Of a stretch of DNA of 58,102 bases, positions 26,218 through 35,183 are shown in pieces. The position numbers and the translations under genes are program-made. The stretch's first letter is position 1. Every line of letters starts with the position of its first letter. The stretch comes from an uncultured Alphaproteobacteria bacterium (GTDB lineage: Bacteria > Pseudomonadota > Alphaproteobacteria > Rickettsiales > UBA1997), in the NCBI GenBank assembly GCA_903937405.1, contig CAIZZE010000032.1:1-58102 (forward strand). Reading direction: 5' to 3'. Under the pieces are notes generated by a model. It saw only the letters and a list, made by a program, of their open reading frames with translations, was not told the DNA's origin and made no database searches.

Positions 26218-28212
26218 ATGCATAAATTACTGATTGCCAATCGTGGCGAAATTGCTTGTCGCATTATCAAAACTTGCCGCAAAATGGGCATTAAAACTGT
26301 CGCGGTTTATTCTGATGCAGATACTAATTCTCTATTCGTGCAAATGGCTGACGAGGCTGTAAATATTGGTCACTCGCCATCTTCGCAAAGTTATTTAAAT
26401 ATTGATAAAATTCTTGCTGCTGTGAAAAAAACCGGCGCAACTATGGTTCATCCTGGTTACGGATTTTTATCAGAAAATCGTAATTTTGCCAATGCTTTGG
26501 AAAAGGCGGGAGTAATTTTTGTCGGCCCTTCGGTTTATTCAATCGAGATGATGGGTGATAAAATTCAATCTAAAAAATTAGCGATTGAAGCCGGTGTTAG
26601 CACGGTTCCGGGCCATATGGGTGTTGTCAAAGATGATATTGAAGCGGCAGAAATTGCCCAAAAAATTGGTTATCCGGTGATGGTTAAAGCCTCTGCTGGC
26701 GGCGGTGGAAAAGGGATGAGAATTGTATGGAAAAAAGAAGAAATGTCAGATGCTTTTTTCTCAGCTTCAAATGAAGCCCGTAATAGCTTTTCGGATGATC
26801 GTATTTTTATTGAAAAATTTATTGAAAATCCACGCCATATCGAAATTCAAGTTATTGCCGATAAACACGGAAACACGGTTTGTTTGGGCGAAAGAGAATG
26901 TTCAATTCAGCGCAACAACCAAAAAGTGATTGAAGAAGCGCCAAGTCCGTTTTTGGATGAAACTAGCCGCCTTAAAATGTATGAGCAATCGAAAGCTTTG
27001 GCCAAAAAAGTTCAGTATTTTTCTGCCGGAACTATTGAATATATCATGGATAAAAATCGCAATTTTTATTTCCTTGAGATGAACACTCGTCTGCAAGTAG
27101 AGCATCCCGTAACCGAGCTTGTTACTGGTTTTGATATTGTGGAATTAATGATCAAAATCGCACTGGGTGAATCGCTTTATTTCAAGCAAGAAGATGTGAA
27201 ATTAAATGGCTGGGCAATGGAATCACGTATCTACGCTGAAGATCCATCGCGTGGATTTTTACCTTCATCGGGTCGCATAAACCTTTACATCGAACCAGAA
27301 AAAAACGCCAATGTGCGCGTTGATTCTGGTGTTTACGAAGGCGGCGAAGTAAGTATGTTTTATGATGCGATGATTGCCAAACTTTGCTCTTACGGTAAAG
27401 ATCGTCATGAAGCAATTGAGCATATGCGTCACGCTTTGGGAAGTTTTGCAATTGGTGGCGTTTCGCACAATATCAGCTTCCTTGAAACTATCATGAAAAA
27501 TGAGCGTTTTGTAAGTGGCGATATTTCAACCAGCTTCATTAAAGAAGAATTTCCGGCTGGCTTTTCAGGAAGTGAGTTAGATTCGCGCGCTGAAGAAGTT
27601 CTAATCGCCAGCGCCATGCATATTTTCTTAAAAAATTATGAAAGAAATGGTCACATGACCGGTCAATTGCGCAACCGCGAAAAACAAATTTCTGAGCGTT
27701 GGGTGGTGATGATTGATGAAAAATCTTATTTGGTGAATTTACTTGAAAGATCCGAGGATCGTTTAAAGCTTGAATGCGATCATAAAGAAATCGAATTGGT
27801 AAGCTCTTGGAATAATGGTGAAAAGCTTTTTCGTGCCGTGGTTAATGACAGAAGCGTTGGTGTTAAAATTCGCGAGAATAACAATACCGGCAGCTATTTA
27901 ATGCAATATTCGGGATTTGATGCTTTCGTGAATGTTTATTCACCACGTATCGCTGAACTTTCTAAGTTCATGCCGAAAATTCAGAAAAATGCTAAACCAG
28001 TTAATTTAACCTCGCCAATCACCGGAAAAATCGTGCGCTTTAAAGTGAAGGAAGGCGATGAAGTGAAAGCCGGACAAGAATTAGTTTTAATTGAAGCCAT
28101 GAAAATGGAAAATTCAATTCGCACCGATCACGATGTAAAAATTGGCAAGATCAAATTTAGCGAAGGTGAGGCTGTAGGAATTGGACAAGTTGTGATGGAA
28201 TTCATTATTTAA
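26218..28212 (+). CDS. pccA: Propionyl-CoA/acyl-CoA carboxylase alpha subunit
   Basis: This 664-residue biotin-dependent subunit carries the biotin carboxylase (HKLLIANRGEIACRII at the start, the ATP-grasp part with MVKASAGGGGKGMRIV near 160-175, FLEMNTRLQVEHPVTE near 285-300), a middle BT-type domain that binds the beta subunit, and a C-terminal biotinyl domain with biotin Lys629 in EAMKMEN. The architecture is that of propionyl-CoA carboxylase, which feeds propionate into methylmalonyl-CoA. The beta subunit gene is not in the window. A 3-methylcrotonyl-CoA carboxylase role is a possible alternative. A strong hairpin follows the stop. Confidence 0.93.
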   Translation: MHKLLIANRGEIACRIIKTCRKMGIKTVAVYSDADTNSLFVQMADEAVNIGHSPSSQSYLNIDKILAAVKKTGATMVHPGYGFLSENRNFANALEKAGVIFVGPSVYSIEMMGDKIQSKKLAIEAGVSTVPGHMGVVKDDIEAAEIAQKIGYPVMVKASAGGGGKGMRIVWKKEEMSDAFFSASNEARNSFSDDRIFIEKFIENPRHIEIQVIADKHGNTVCLGERECSIQRNNQKVIEEAPSPFLDETSRLKMYEQSKALAKKVQYFSAGTIEYIMDKNRNFYFLEMNTRLQVEHPVTELVTGFDIVELMIKIALGESLYFKQEDVKLNGWAMESRIYAEDPSRGFLPSSGRINLYIEPEKNANVRVDSGVYEGGEVSMFYDAMIAKLCSYGKDRHEAIEHMRHALGSFAIGGVSHNISFLETIMKNERFVSGDISTSFIKEEFPAGFSGSELDSRAEEVLIASAMHIFLKNYERNGHMTGQLRNREKQISERWVVMIDEKSYLVNLLERSEDRLKLECDHKEIELVSSWNNGEKLFRAVVNDRSVGVKIRENNNTGSYLMQYSGFDAFVNVYSPRIAELSKFMPKIQKNAKPVNLTSPITGKIVRFKVKEGDEVKAGQELVLIEAMKMENSIRTDHDVKIGKIKFSEGEAVGIGQVVMEFII

Positions 28213-28241
28213 AAATCTCAATAGTCACTCTTGAGATTTTT
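28211..28241. terminator. Bidirectional hairpin terminator between pccA and ccmB
   Basis: AAAAATCTCAA (28211-28221) and TTGAGATTTTT (28231-28241) are perfect arms around nine bases, with A and T runs on both sides. It serves the convergent pccA and ccmB genes. Confidence 0.8.
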
Positions 28242-28253
28242 CAGGGGTGACTT

Positions 28254-28919
28254 TTATTCCGCTGCAATTTTGACAATCTTAGAAGTCGCAAAAACCGTAA
28301 TACATCCAATAAAAATACAAAAACCGCCCAGAATTTTAAAATGAATTTTAAAATCTTCCTGCTGTCCTTCAATCAATCCGCTGTAAGCCAAAAGAATTAC
28401 TGGAATAATTAATGGCAAAGCAATCACCGCAATCATTGGCGCTGAATTTCCTAGAGTTGAAAGACTTCCGCAAAAAGTAGAAATAAAATTAATTGCCAGA
28501 CTCGCTAAAAAAACCAATAAAAAAAGTTTTACTGTTAAATCATGGTTAAGGCCAATAACAGCACCAAGTGGGAAGATTGAAATCAAAATCGGCAAACAAC
28601 AAACCAGCCAATTTCCCAGCATTTTGGCTAAAATAAAAATCTCAAAATTATCAACCGAAGTTAAGATTTGTTCAATTGTTCCATCATCAAAATCTTTTTT
28701 TAAAAATTCAGCAGCGGAAAAAATTAAACAAGAAAGAAGAGAAAACCAGATTATTGTGATCGAATAAAAAGTTGTAGAGCCTTGATTTTCTTGGTTTTGT
28801 GAGATTATGGTGAAAATTGCAACAGAGATTAGGAAAAACAAAAAATTAGATAAAATTTTTCCGATGTGACGAAATGCTATCTGAAGTTCGTGGATGAAAA
28901 TTATGAAGAAGGTCGCCAT
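28254..28919 (-). CDS. ccmB: Heme exporter membrane protein CcmB
   Basis: CcmB is the membrane part of the CcmABCD exporter used in system I cytochrome c maturation. It is a 221-residue, six-helix protein with the typical DFDDGTIEQILTSVDNFEIFILAKMLGNWL stretch near 75-104, which contacts the ATPase CcmA. The ATPase gene is not next to it, unlike in many proteobacteria; in Rickettsiales the ccm genes are dispersed. It follows manC on the same strand across 31 bases that contain part of a dispersed repeat. Confidence 0.9.
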   Translation of the reverse strand: MATFFIIFIHELQIAFRHIGKILSNFLFFLISVAIFTIISQNQENQGSTTFYSITIIWFSLLSCLIFSAAEFLKKDFDDGTIEQILTSVDNFEIFILAKMLGNWLVCCLPILISIFPLGAVIGLNHDLTVKLFLLVFLASLAINFISTFCGSLSTLGNSAPMIAVIALPLIIPVILLAYSGLIEGQQEDFKIHFKILGGFCIFIGCITVFATSKIVKIAAE

Positions 28920-28922
28920 ATT

Positions 28923-28952
28923 TTAGAAAAGTTTGATTTACGCGACAGAATC
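28923..28952. repeat. Half copy of the lon/rmuC palindrome arm
   Basis: Matches one arm of the 148-base element (15512-15659) at 26 of 30 bases, and 18 bases (GAAAAGTTTGATTTACGC) exactly with the reverse complement of the other arm. It abuts the manC stop codon. Confidence 0.6.
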
Positions 28953-30372
28953 ATCTTCCGTAAATATCGCTAAAACGAATAATATCATCTTCACCCAAAT
29001 AACCGCCAGTTTGAACTTCGATCAACTCTAAAGGAATTTGCCCCTTATTTTCCAAACGATGTTTTTTCCCAACCGGAATATAAGTTGACTCATCTTCCGT
29101 CATAACAAATTCTTTACTGCCGCAAGTCACGTGCGCCGTGCCTTTAACCACTACCCAATGTTCGGCGCGGTGATTATGCATTTGCAAAGAAAGCGAAGAT
29201 TTTGGTTTCACCGTAATTCTTTTAACTTTGAAACGATCAGAAATATCGATGGTTTCAAAACTTCCCCACGGACGCAAAACTTTAGTGTGGGAATGGCATT
29301 CATCACGTTTTTGTTTTTTCAACATTTCGAACAATTCTTTTACATCTTGGGCATTGTTTTTATTGGCAACCAAAACGGTGTCTTTCAATGAAATAACAAT
29401 CAGGTTTTCAACGCCGATTGTTGCAACTAAGCCGCTGCGAGAATTGATGTAGCAATTTTTAGTTTTAACTGCAGAAACATCGCCAATCAGACTGTTTTTA
29501 TTTTCATCTTGTTTGGTAATTTCAGCAATTGCCTGCCAAGATCCAACATCAGACCAACCCACTTCAATTGGCAGTACAGCCACTTTTTCTGCTTTTTCCA
29601 TTATTGCATAATCAACAGAAATATTTGGGCATTTCTCAAAATCTTCTGCAAAAAGACGGATAAAATCCAAATCACGAACCGCTTTATTGTAGGAAATGCA
29701 GCAGCGCAAAAACATGTCATTTTGTAATTTTTGTAAAGTTTCAAGATAAGTCGAAGCTTTGAACATAAATATGCCGCTATTCCACAAATATTCGCCACTT
29801 TTTAAAAATTCTTCGGCGGTTTTTTTATTTGGTTTTTCTACGAATTTTTCAACGGTGAAGATTTCTTTAAACTTAGATAATTCTTCATCTTTTTTGATAT
29901 AGCCATAACCAGTTTCAGCCTTGTCGGGCACGATACCAAAAGTTACTAAATATTCGTCATTTGCTGCTTTGGCTGCTTTTTTTACCTGTGCTAGAAATTT
30001 TTCTTCATCTTGAATTATATGATCCGAAGGCATTACCAAAATTAAATCATCTTTTTTGGCGTGACTTGCAATCACATCGAGGGCAGCAATTGCAATGGCT
30101 GGAGCGGTGTTGCGCCCAACTGGTTCTAAAATTATAGATTTTGGAGTGATATTAATTTTTTGTAATTCTTCTGCAGCAGTAAAGCGGTGTTCATTATTAC
30201 AAACAATAATTGGCTCGTGAAAATCTTCTGAATTTTTAACTCTTAAAGCAGCTTTTTGAAACAAAGAATGTTCGCCAAAAAAATCTAAGAACTGTTTCGG
30301 GTTAAGGCTACGCGAGATCGGCCATAATCTTGTTCCCGAACCGCCGGAAAGTATAACTGGTGTAATTTTCAT
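28951..30372 (-). CDS. manC: Mannose-1-phosphate guanylyltransferase/mannose-6-phosphate isomerase
   Basis: A two-function enzyme that makes GDP-mannose. The guanylyltransferase half begins with VILSGGSGTRLWPISR (about 6-21) and holds FVEKPNKKTAEEFL; the isomerase half is a C-terminal cupin with the metal-binding pattern LQMHNHRAEHWVVVKGTAHVT and ELIEVQTGGYLGEDDI (about 395-460). The 473 residues equal the AlgA/ManC length. GDP-mannose serves lipopolysaccharide or capsule. It overlaps the ThiE-like gene by four bases at its start. It is the second envelope-sugar gene of the window beside the UDP-xylose cassette. Confidence 0.95.
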   Translation of the reverse strand: MKITPVILSGGSGTRLWPISRSLNPKQFLDFFGEHSLFQKAALRVKNSEDFHEPIIVCNNEHRFTAAEELQKINITPKSIILEPVGRNTAPAIAIAALDVIASHAKKDDLILVMPSDHIIQDEEKFLAQVKKAAKAANDEYLVTFGIVPDKAETGYGYIKKDEELSKFKEIFTVEKFVEKPNKKTAEEFLKSGEYLWNSGIFMFKASTYLETLQKLQNDMFLRCCISYNKAVRDLDFIRLFAEDFEKCPNISVDYAIMEKAEKVAVLPIEVGWSDVGSWQAIAEITKQDENKNSLIGDVSAVKTKNCYINSRSGLVATIGVENLIVISLKDTVLVANKNNAQDVKELFEMLKKQKRDECHSHTKVLRPWGSFETIDISDRFKVKRITVKPKSSLSLQMHNHRAEHWVVVKGTAHVTCGSKEFVMTEDESTYIPVGKKHRLENKGQIPLELIEVQTGGYLGEDDIIRFSDIYGR

Positions 30373-30995
30373 GAAATTCCATTAAAGAGATCAATAGCGG
30401 CGAAGCCTGAAATACCAAGCTTTCTAACCGATTTTATATTCTGCGAATTAATGCCTCCAAGTGCAAAAATTTTGTGCGAAAAGTAATTGCAGTTTTTGGT
30501 TTTGAAAGCAATTTTTGCCAAATTTTTAAAACCAATTTCTTTTGTCTCCTCACGAGAAAAATCATGGCTGGTAGTTGGAAAAATTGGTGAAATCAAAATC
30601 ATGTCGGGTTTTAATTTTTGCGATCTTAAAATTGACTTAAGAGAATGGCAGGAAAAGCTGAAAATAAAATTTTTCGGAAAAGATTTTTTTATTAAAAATT
30701 GTAGCGGCAATTTATCGAAATCCGAGAAATGAACGCCATCGGCTTGAAGTTTTTTTGCCAGCAAAATATCTTTTCCAATCAATATTTTCAGAGCTCGCAG
30801 CTTGGCTAATTTAATAATTTCTCGAGCAAATTCTTCTCGTGATTTTTGATCCAAATCATATTCACGAATGATGATTGTAGAATTTTTCGGCAGGCTTTTA
30901 ATGATTTTTTTAAAGTCGGAAATTTTTTTGCGGTCGGTTAAAAAAACCGGCGGGCAAGGAAATTTATTTATCTCAAACAAAATTTTTTGATTCAT
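30369..30995 (-). CDS. ThiE/TenI-like thiamine-phosphate synthase-type protein
   Basis: The 208 residues form a TIM-barrel protein of the ThiE/TenI type: PPVFLTDRKK near the start, LQADGVHFSDFD for the substrate loop, SCHSLKSILRSQKLKPDMILISPIFPTTS near 115-145, and FALGGINSQNIKSVRKLGISGFAAID at the end. ThiE joins the thiazole and pyrimidine phosphates, TenI is an aromatase. Some ThiE residues differ (for example the DVR-type loop), so the exact activity is unsure and no other thi gene is present. Its ATG shares two bases with the divergent yggS ATG. It overlaps manC by four bases. Confidence 0.75.
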   Translation of the reverse strand: MNQKILFEINKFPCPPVFLTDRKKISDFKKIIKSLPKNSTIIIREYDLDQKSREEFAREIIKLAKLRALKILIGKDILLAKKLQADGVHFSDFDKLPLQFLIKKSFPKNFIFSFSCHSLKSILRSQKLKPDMILISPIFPTTSHDFSREETKEIGFKNLAKIAFKTKNCNYFSHKIFALGGINSQNIKSVRKLGISGFAAIDLFNGIS

Positions 30996-31671
30996 GTTAA
31001 ACCAGATAGAACGTAATTTATTTTTGATTAAGGATAAAATTAAAAGCGCTTGTAAAATCTACAGTCGAGATGCTGCAAGAGTCAACTTAATTGCGGTTTC
31101 AAAAACAATTTCAGCAGAAAAAATTCGCGAGACGATTAAAGCTGGCTGCAATATTTTTGGTGAAAATTACATCAAAGAAGCAGAAGAAAAATGGCCGCAA
31201 ATCAAAAAAGATTTTCCAGAAATTAAATTACATTTTATTGGAAATTTGCAAAGTAACAAAGCGGCGCAAGCAGTTGATTTGTTTGATTCTATTCAAACTT
31301 TAGATAGCGAAAAACTGGCTTTGGTTTTGAAAAAAGAAATTCTCAAAAAAAATAAAAACCCCGAAATTTTTATTCAGGTAAATATTGGTGAAGAAGAGCA
31401 AAAAAACGGAATTGCTCCAGAAAAAGTAAAAGATTTTATAAAATTTTCCCGCGATGAATGCGGCTTAAATATTGTTGGATTAATGTGCATTCCGCCAGCC
31501 AATGAATCTGCCACGCCTTATTTCGCCTTACTCGCCAAACTTGCCCGCGAAAATAGCCTAGAAAAATTATCAATGGGAATGAGCTCAGATTTCGAAGAAG
31601 CAATCGCACTCGGCGCAAATTATGTAAGAGTAGGAACCGCAATTTTCGGAGAACGGAAAGTCGCGCTGTAG
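30994..31671 (+). CDS. yggS: YggS-family PLP homeostasis protein
   Basis: YggS/PLPBP proteins bind pyridoxal phosphate and keep its level steady; no enzyme activity is known. The 225 residues show the PLP Lys in LIAVSKTISAEKI (near 36), FGENYIKEAEEKW, LHFIGNLQSNKA near 82-93 and LSMGMSSDFEEAIALGANYVRVGTAIFG at the end. The length is standard. The start lies on the CATG shared with the ThiE-like gene, so the two divergent genes begin on the same four bases. The last codons and stop fall in a dispersed repeat (31660-31692). Confidence 0.95.
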   Translation: MLNQIERNLFLIKDKIKSACKIYSRDAARVNLIAVSKTISAEKIRETIKAGCNIFGENYIKEAEEKWPQIKKDFPEIKLHFIGNLQSNKAAQAVDLFDSIQTLDSEKLALVLKKEILKKNKNPEIFIQVNIGEEEQKNGIAPEKVKDFIKFSRDECGLNIVGLMCIPPANESATPYFALLAKLARENSLEKLSMGMSSDFEEAIALGANYVRVGTAIFGERKVAL

Positions 31672-31692
31672 CTTCAGCGAAAGCGGATGGTG
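31660..31692. repeat. Dispersed repeat fragment at the yggS stop
   Basis: 28 of 33 bases equal those at 7538-7570 in the MITE-like element. It supplies the last codons and TAG of yggS and touches the tRNA-Arg 3' end. Confidence 0.5.
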
Positions 31693-31764
31693 TGCCCTAG
31701 ACGATTCGAACGTCTGACCTACAGCTTAGAAGGCTGTTGCTCTATCCAGCTGAGCTAAGGGCAC
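31691..31764 (-). tRNA. tRNA-Arg (TCT)
   Basis: Acceptor GTGCCCT/AGGGCAC with discriminator A, D arm GCTC/GAGC, anticodon stem ACAGC/GCTGT around CTTCTAA (anticodon TCT), T arm AGACG-TTCGAAT-CGTCT. All stems pair. CCA is not encoded. Confidence 0.97.
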
Positions 31765-32146
31765 CTGCTGTAAAATTGGAAGGGCATGCTTTTTAAGAAT
31801 GCGCTTGGAAAAATCAATCGATAACTTCTAAAGATTGATTTATTTGCAAAAATTACAAAACATTTCCAAAAAAAACCTCTATACTTTTGAAAGCCCTGCC
31901 GGTAAAAAGTTGATCCCGTCTTAGAACATGTCCACCATCTTTTTTAACCCCATATTTCGCCCTATTTTTGCTTATTTTTTGACAAAAATTATTCAAAATA
32001 TATCCAGATATTTATCATAATTTTGTCAAAAAAGCGCTAAAAATATGCCAAAATCTGTGGTTAAAAAAGATGGTGGACAGGTTCTTAACACGACCGACAC
32101 ATCCGCTGTCGTTCTTTTTCTCATATAAAATAAAATTTCTCTAAGC
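31765..32146. other. Intergenic region between tRNA-Arg and glnA
   Basis: About 380 bases with no gene. It holds an AT hairpin at 31811-31841 (AAATCAATC/GATTGATTT), the 163-base near-palindrome at 31923-32085 and, after that, the glnA leader with an AT-rich promoter-like stretch (CATATAAAATAAAA). Confidence 0.7.
31923..32085. repeat. 163-base near-palindrome upstream of glnA
   Basis: The two halves are inverted copies with scattered differences: AGAACATGTCCACCATCTT at the left end and AAGATGGTGGACAGGTTCT at the right, then a shared T6AACC block and TTTTTTGACAAAA near the centre. No coding frame is seen. It may be a MITE or a very long hairpin; it is too long for an ordinary terminator. Confidence 0.75.
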
Positions 32147-33565
32147 ATGTCAAAGGCATCTGGCGTTTCTGCTATTTTTGATTTAGTCAAAAATAGCAAC
32201 ATTAAATTTATCGATTTCCGTTTTTCTGATTATAACGGCAAATGGCTTCATATCAGCCATTGCGCTGATCAAGTTGATGAAGAAGCTTTATTAAAAGGTG
32301 TGGCGTTTGATGGTTCTTCGGTTCCAGCTTGGAAAGAAGTTAATGATTCAGACATGATTTTAATGCCGCAACTAGATACCGTTTTTCTTGATCCTTTTGC
32401 AACTCATCCAACTTTGGTAATTACTTGCGATGTTTTTGAGCCAGCAACTGGAAAAGGTTATGATCGCGACCCGAGATTCACTGCTAAAAAAGCGGAAGAA
32501 TATTTGAAACAAAGTGGAATTGGCGATGTTGCTTATTTCGGACCAGAACCAGAATTTTTCGTTTTTGATGATGTGCGTTTCGACGTCGGAACTCACGGCG
32601 TTTCGCACTCAATTGATTCAGAAGAAGCTCCACACAATTCTAAAAAAATTATCGAAGGTGGAAATTTGGGCCGCAGATCGCCAATTAAAGGTGCTTATTT
32701 TGATCCGTCTCCAATTGATTCTGGTCAAGATTTACGCGGTGAAATGGTTGAAACTATGCGTCAAGTTGATTTGATACCACTTTTGCACCATCACGAAGTT
32801 GCCAACGCTCAATTTGAAATCGGTTTCAAATATAGCACTTTAACCGGAACGGCAGATAACATTCAAAAATTCAAATATGTAATTCACAATGTTTGCCAAG
32901 CTTATGGCAAAACTGCAACTTTCATGCCGAAACCAATTTATGCTGATAATGGTTCGGGCATGCACGTTCACCAGTCAATCTGGAAAGATGGTCAAAATCT
33001 TTTCATGGGAAATTCTCATGCCAATCTTTCTGAATTAGCATTATATTACATCGGCGGCATCATTAAACATGCCAAAGCAATTAACGCTTTCTCAAACGCT
33101 ACAACTAACAGCTACAAGCGTTTGGTTGCAGGCTATGAAGCTCCGGTAATGTTGGCTTATTCGGCAAAAAACCGTTCGGCATCAATTCGTATTCCGCATG
33201 TTACTAACGAAAAAGCACGCAGAATTGAAGCTCGTTTCCCAGATCCGGCTTCAAATCCTTACTTAACTTGCTCGGCACTTTTGATGGCTGGTCTTGATGG
33301 AATTAAAAATAAAATTCACCCAGGTGAGCCAAAAAATCAGGATCTTTATCACTTGCCAGAAAAAGAATTGAAAAAAATCCCGACAGTTGCTCGTTCACTG
33401 CGTGACGCTTTGACTGCTTTGGATAAAGATAGAGGATTCCTGCTTGAAGGCGGCGTGTTTACTAACGATCAAATCGATGCTTATATCGAATTGAAATTGA
33501 AAGAAGTTGAAAGATATGAGCAAATTCCACATCCAGTAGAATTTGAAATGTATTATAACAATTAA
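32147..33565 (+). CDS. glnA: Glutamine synthetase, type I
   Basis: GlnA makes glutamine from glutamate and ammonia with ATP. The 472 residues show the N-terminal FRFSDYNGKWLHISH, the catalytic patterns FGPEPEFFVFDDVRF, NGSGMHVHQSIW near 266-277 and RIPHVTNEKARRIEARFPDPASNPYL, and the adenylylation Tyr near 400 in NQDLYHLPEKE, so control by adenylyltransferase GlnE is expected. The length is that of bacterial GSI-beta. PII (glnB), often adjacent, is absent here. A strong terminator follows. Confidence 0.98.
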   Translation: MSKASGVSAIFDLVKNSNIKFIDFRFSDYNGKWLHISHCADQVDEEALLKGVAFDGSSVPAWKEVNDSDMILMPQLDTVFLDPFATHPTLVITCDVFEPATGKGYDRDPRFTAKKAEEYLKQSGIGDVAYFGPEPEFFVFDDVRFDVGTHGVSHSIDSEEAPHNSKKIIEGGNLGRRSPIKGAYFDPSPIDSGQDLRGEMVETMRQVDLIPLLHHHEVANAQFEIGFKYSTLTGTADNIQKFKYVIHNVCQAYGKTATFMPKPIYADNGSGMHVHQSIWKDGQNLFMGNSHANLSELALYYIGGIIKHAKAINAFSNATTNSYKRLVAGYEAPVMLAYSAKNRSASIRIPHVTNEKARRIEARFPDPASNPYLTCSALLMAGLDGIKNKIHPGEPKNQDLYHLPEKELKKIPTVARSLRDALTALDKDRGFLLEGGVFTNDQIDAYIELKLKEVERYEQIPHPVEFEMYYNN

Positions 33566-33593
33566 AAAGCTGCGCTTTTTAATTCTAAATTGA

Positions 33594-33642
33594 GTCGGAT
33601 TTTTGAGGGCGGCCTCAAAAATCCGACAAAATATTTTTTTTT
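33594..33642 (+). terminator. Rho-independent terminator after glnA
   Basis: GTCGGATTTTTGAGG (33594-33608) and CCTCAAAAATCCGAC (33613-33627) pair perfectly around GCGG, followed by a T run at 33634-33642. A smaller hairpin (AAAAAGC/GCTTTTT) lies just ahead. Confidence 0.92.
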
Positions 33643-33668
33643 CACCATAAAATAAACCAACCATCACC

Positions 33669-35183
33669 ATGGTAGCCAAAGTAAAAACCTTCTCCTTCAT
33701 CGGAATCGATGTTGCTGTAATCGATGTTCAGGTAAAAATTTCACCCGGAATGTCCAGCTTCACTATTGTTGGACTTCCCGACAAAGCAGTTGGCGAATCA
33801 AAAGAGCGCGTTCGCGCCGCAATCTCTTCCACAGGACTTTCTTGGCCTTATAAAAAAATCACCGTCAATTTAGCGCCAGCCGATTTACAAAAAGAAGGTA
33901 GTCATTTTGATCTCGCGATTGCGCTTGGAATTATGATCGAAATTGGTGTTTTATCTCAAGAAAATATCGATGATTTTTTTGTTCTCGGCGAGCTCTCGCT
34001 TGATGGAACAATCAATTCAGTTAGTGGAATAATTTCTGCTGCAATTGGTGCTAATCAAAGAAATTTTGGAATTATTTGTCCCAAAGAAAATGGTCGCGAA
34101 GCTGCTTGGGCTGGACATTTACCAATTATTGCCGCGCCAGATTTAATGACTTTGATTAATCATTTAAAGGGTGAGCAAATTTTAGCTCGTCCCGAAACAA
34201 GCAGAATTGTTGAAGAGAAAAATTATCCCGATTTGCTTGATGTCAAAGGACAAGACATTCCAAAGCGCGCTTTAGAAATTGCTGCTGCCGGCGGACATAA
34301 TCTTTTAATGGTTGGACCACCCGGAACTGGAAAATCAATGTTAGCGTCGCGTTTGCCGGGAATTTTACCAGTTTGTGAATTAGAAGAAATTCTTGAAATA
34401 AACATGATTCACAGCGTGAGCGGAAAAATTATCGATGGAAAATTAATTACGGCGCGACCTTACCGCGAAGTTCATCATTCCTGCTCAATGCCTGCAATGG
34501 TTGGTGGCGGAACAAAAGCCAAACCTGGTGAGATTTCTTTGGCGCATAATGGAGTTTTATTTTTGGATGAATTGGCAGAATTTCCGCGTCAGGTTTTAGA
34601 TTCGCTGCGCCAGCCTTTAGAAACTGGCAATGTTAGTATTTCGCGGGTTAATTCGCACATAACTTATCCGGCGAATTTTCAATTGGTAACGGCGATGAAT
34701 CCTTGTCGCTGTGGTTATTTGGGCGATGGAGCGCGCGAGTGTAAAAAAGCGCCGGTTTGTGGAGAAGATTATAAAAATAAAATTTCCGGACCACTTTTAG
34801 ATCGTATCGATATTTCGATAAATGTGGCGCAGGTTGATATTTTTACGCTGGGAAATTTGAAAAAAGGTGAAAGTTCAAAAGTAGTTGCAGCCAGAGTTTT
34901 AAAGGCGCGGAACTTACAGAAAAAAAGATATGAAGCTGAAATAGAAATGCAGAATTCACCAAAAATAAATTCACGAATTGATGGTAAAATTTTAGAAAAA
35001 TTTTGTGAACTTGATGATGAATCGCAAAAAATTCTGCAAAATTCGGTGCAAAAAATGCAAAGTTCAATGCGCGGAATAACCAGAATTTTAAGGGTTGCGC
35101 GAACTATTGCAGATTTAGAAGAATCAGAAAAAATTAATAAAAATCATTTATTGGAAGCAATTTCTTATCGCCGCAAAATTTAA
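33669..35183 (+). CDS. comM: ComM/YifB family AAA+ ATPase
   Basis: ComM is a hexameric helicase that promotes branch migration during integration of incoming DNA. The 504 residues hold an N-terminal Lon-protease-like fold without the active site (ISPGMSSFTIVGLPDKAVGESKERVRAA), Walker A GPPGTGKS near 216-223, the magnesium-chelatase-like domain with LAHNGVLFLDELAEF, a zinc-binding CRCGYLGDGARECKKAPVC near 350-368, and the C-terminal lid. Complete by length. It could act in natural transformation, though no com genes are nearby. Its stop overlaps the convergent hydrolase by four bases. Confidence 0.94.
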   Translation: MVAKVKTFSFIGIDVAVIDVQVKISPGMSSFTIVGLPDKAVGESKERVRAAISSTGLSWPYKKITVNLAPADLQKEGSHFDLAIALGIMIEIGVLSQENIDDFFVLGELSLDGTINSVSGIISAAIGANQRNFGIICPKENGREAAWAGHLPIIAAPDLMTLINHLKGEQILARPETSRIVEEKNYPDLLDVKGQDIPKRALEIAAAGGHNLLMVGPPGTGKSMLASRLPGILPVCELEEILEINMIHSVSGKIIDGKLITARPYREVHHSCSMPAMVGGGTKAKPGEISLAHNGVLFLDELAEFPRQVLDSLRQPLETGNVSISRVNSHITYPANFQLVTAMNPCRCGYLGDGARECKKAPVCGEDYKNKISGPLLDRIDISINVAQVDIFTLGNLKKGESSKVVAARVLKARNLQKKRYEAEIEMQNSPKINSRIDGKILEKFCELDDESQKILQNSVQKMQSSMRGITRILRVARTIADLEESEKINKNHLLEAISYRRKI

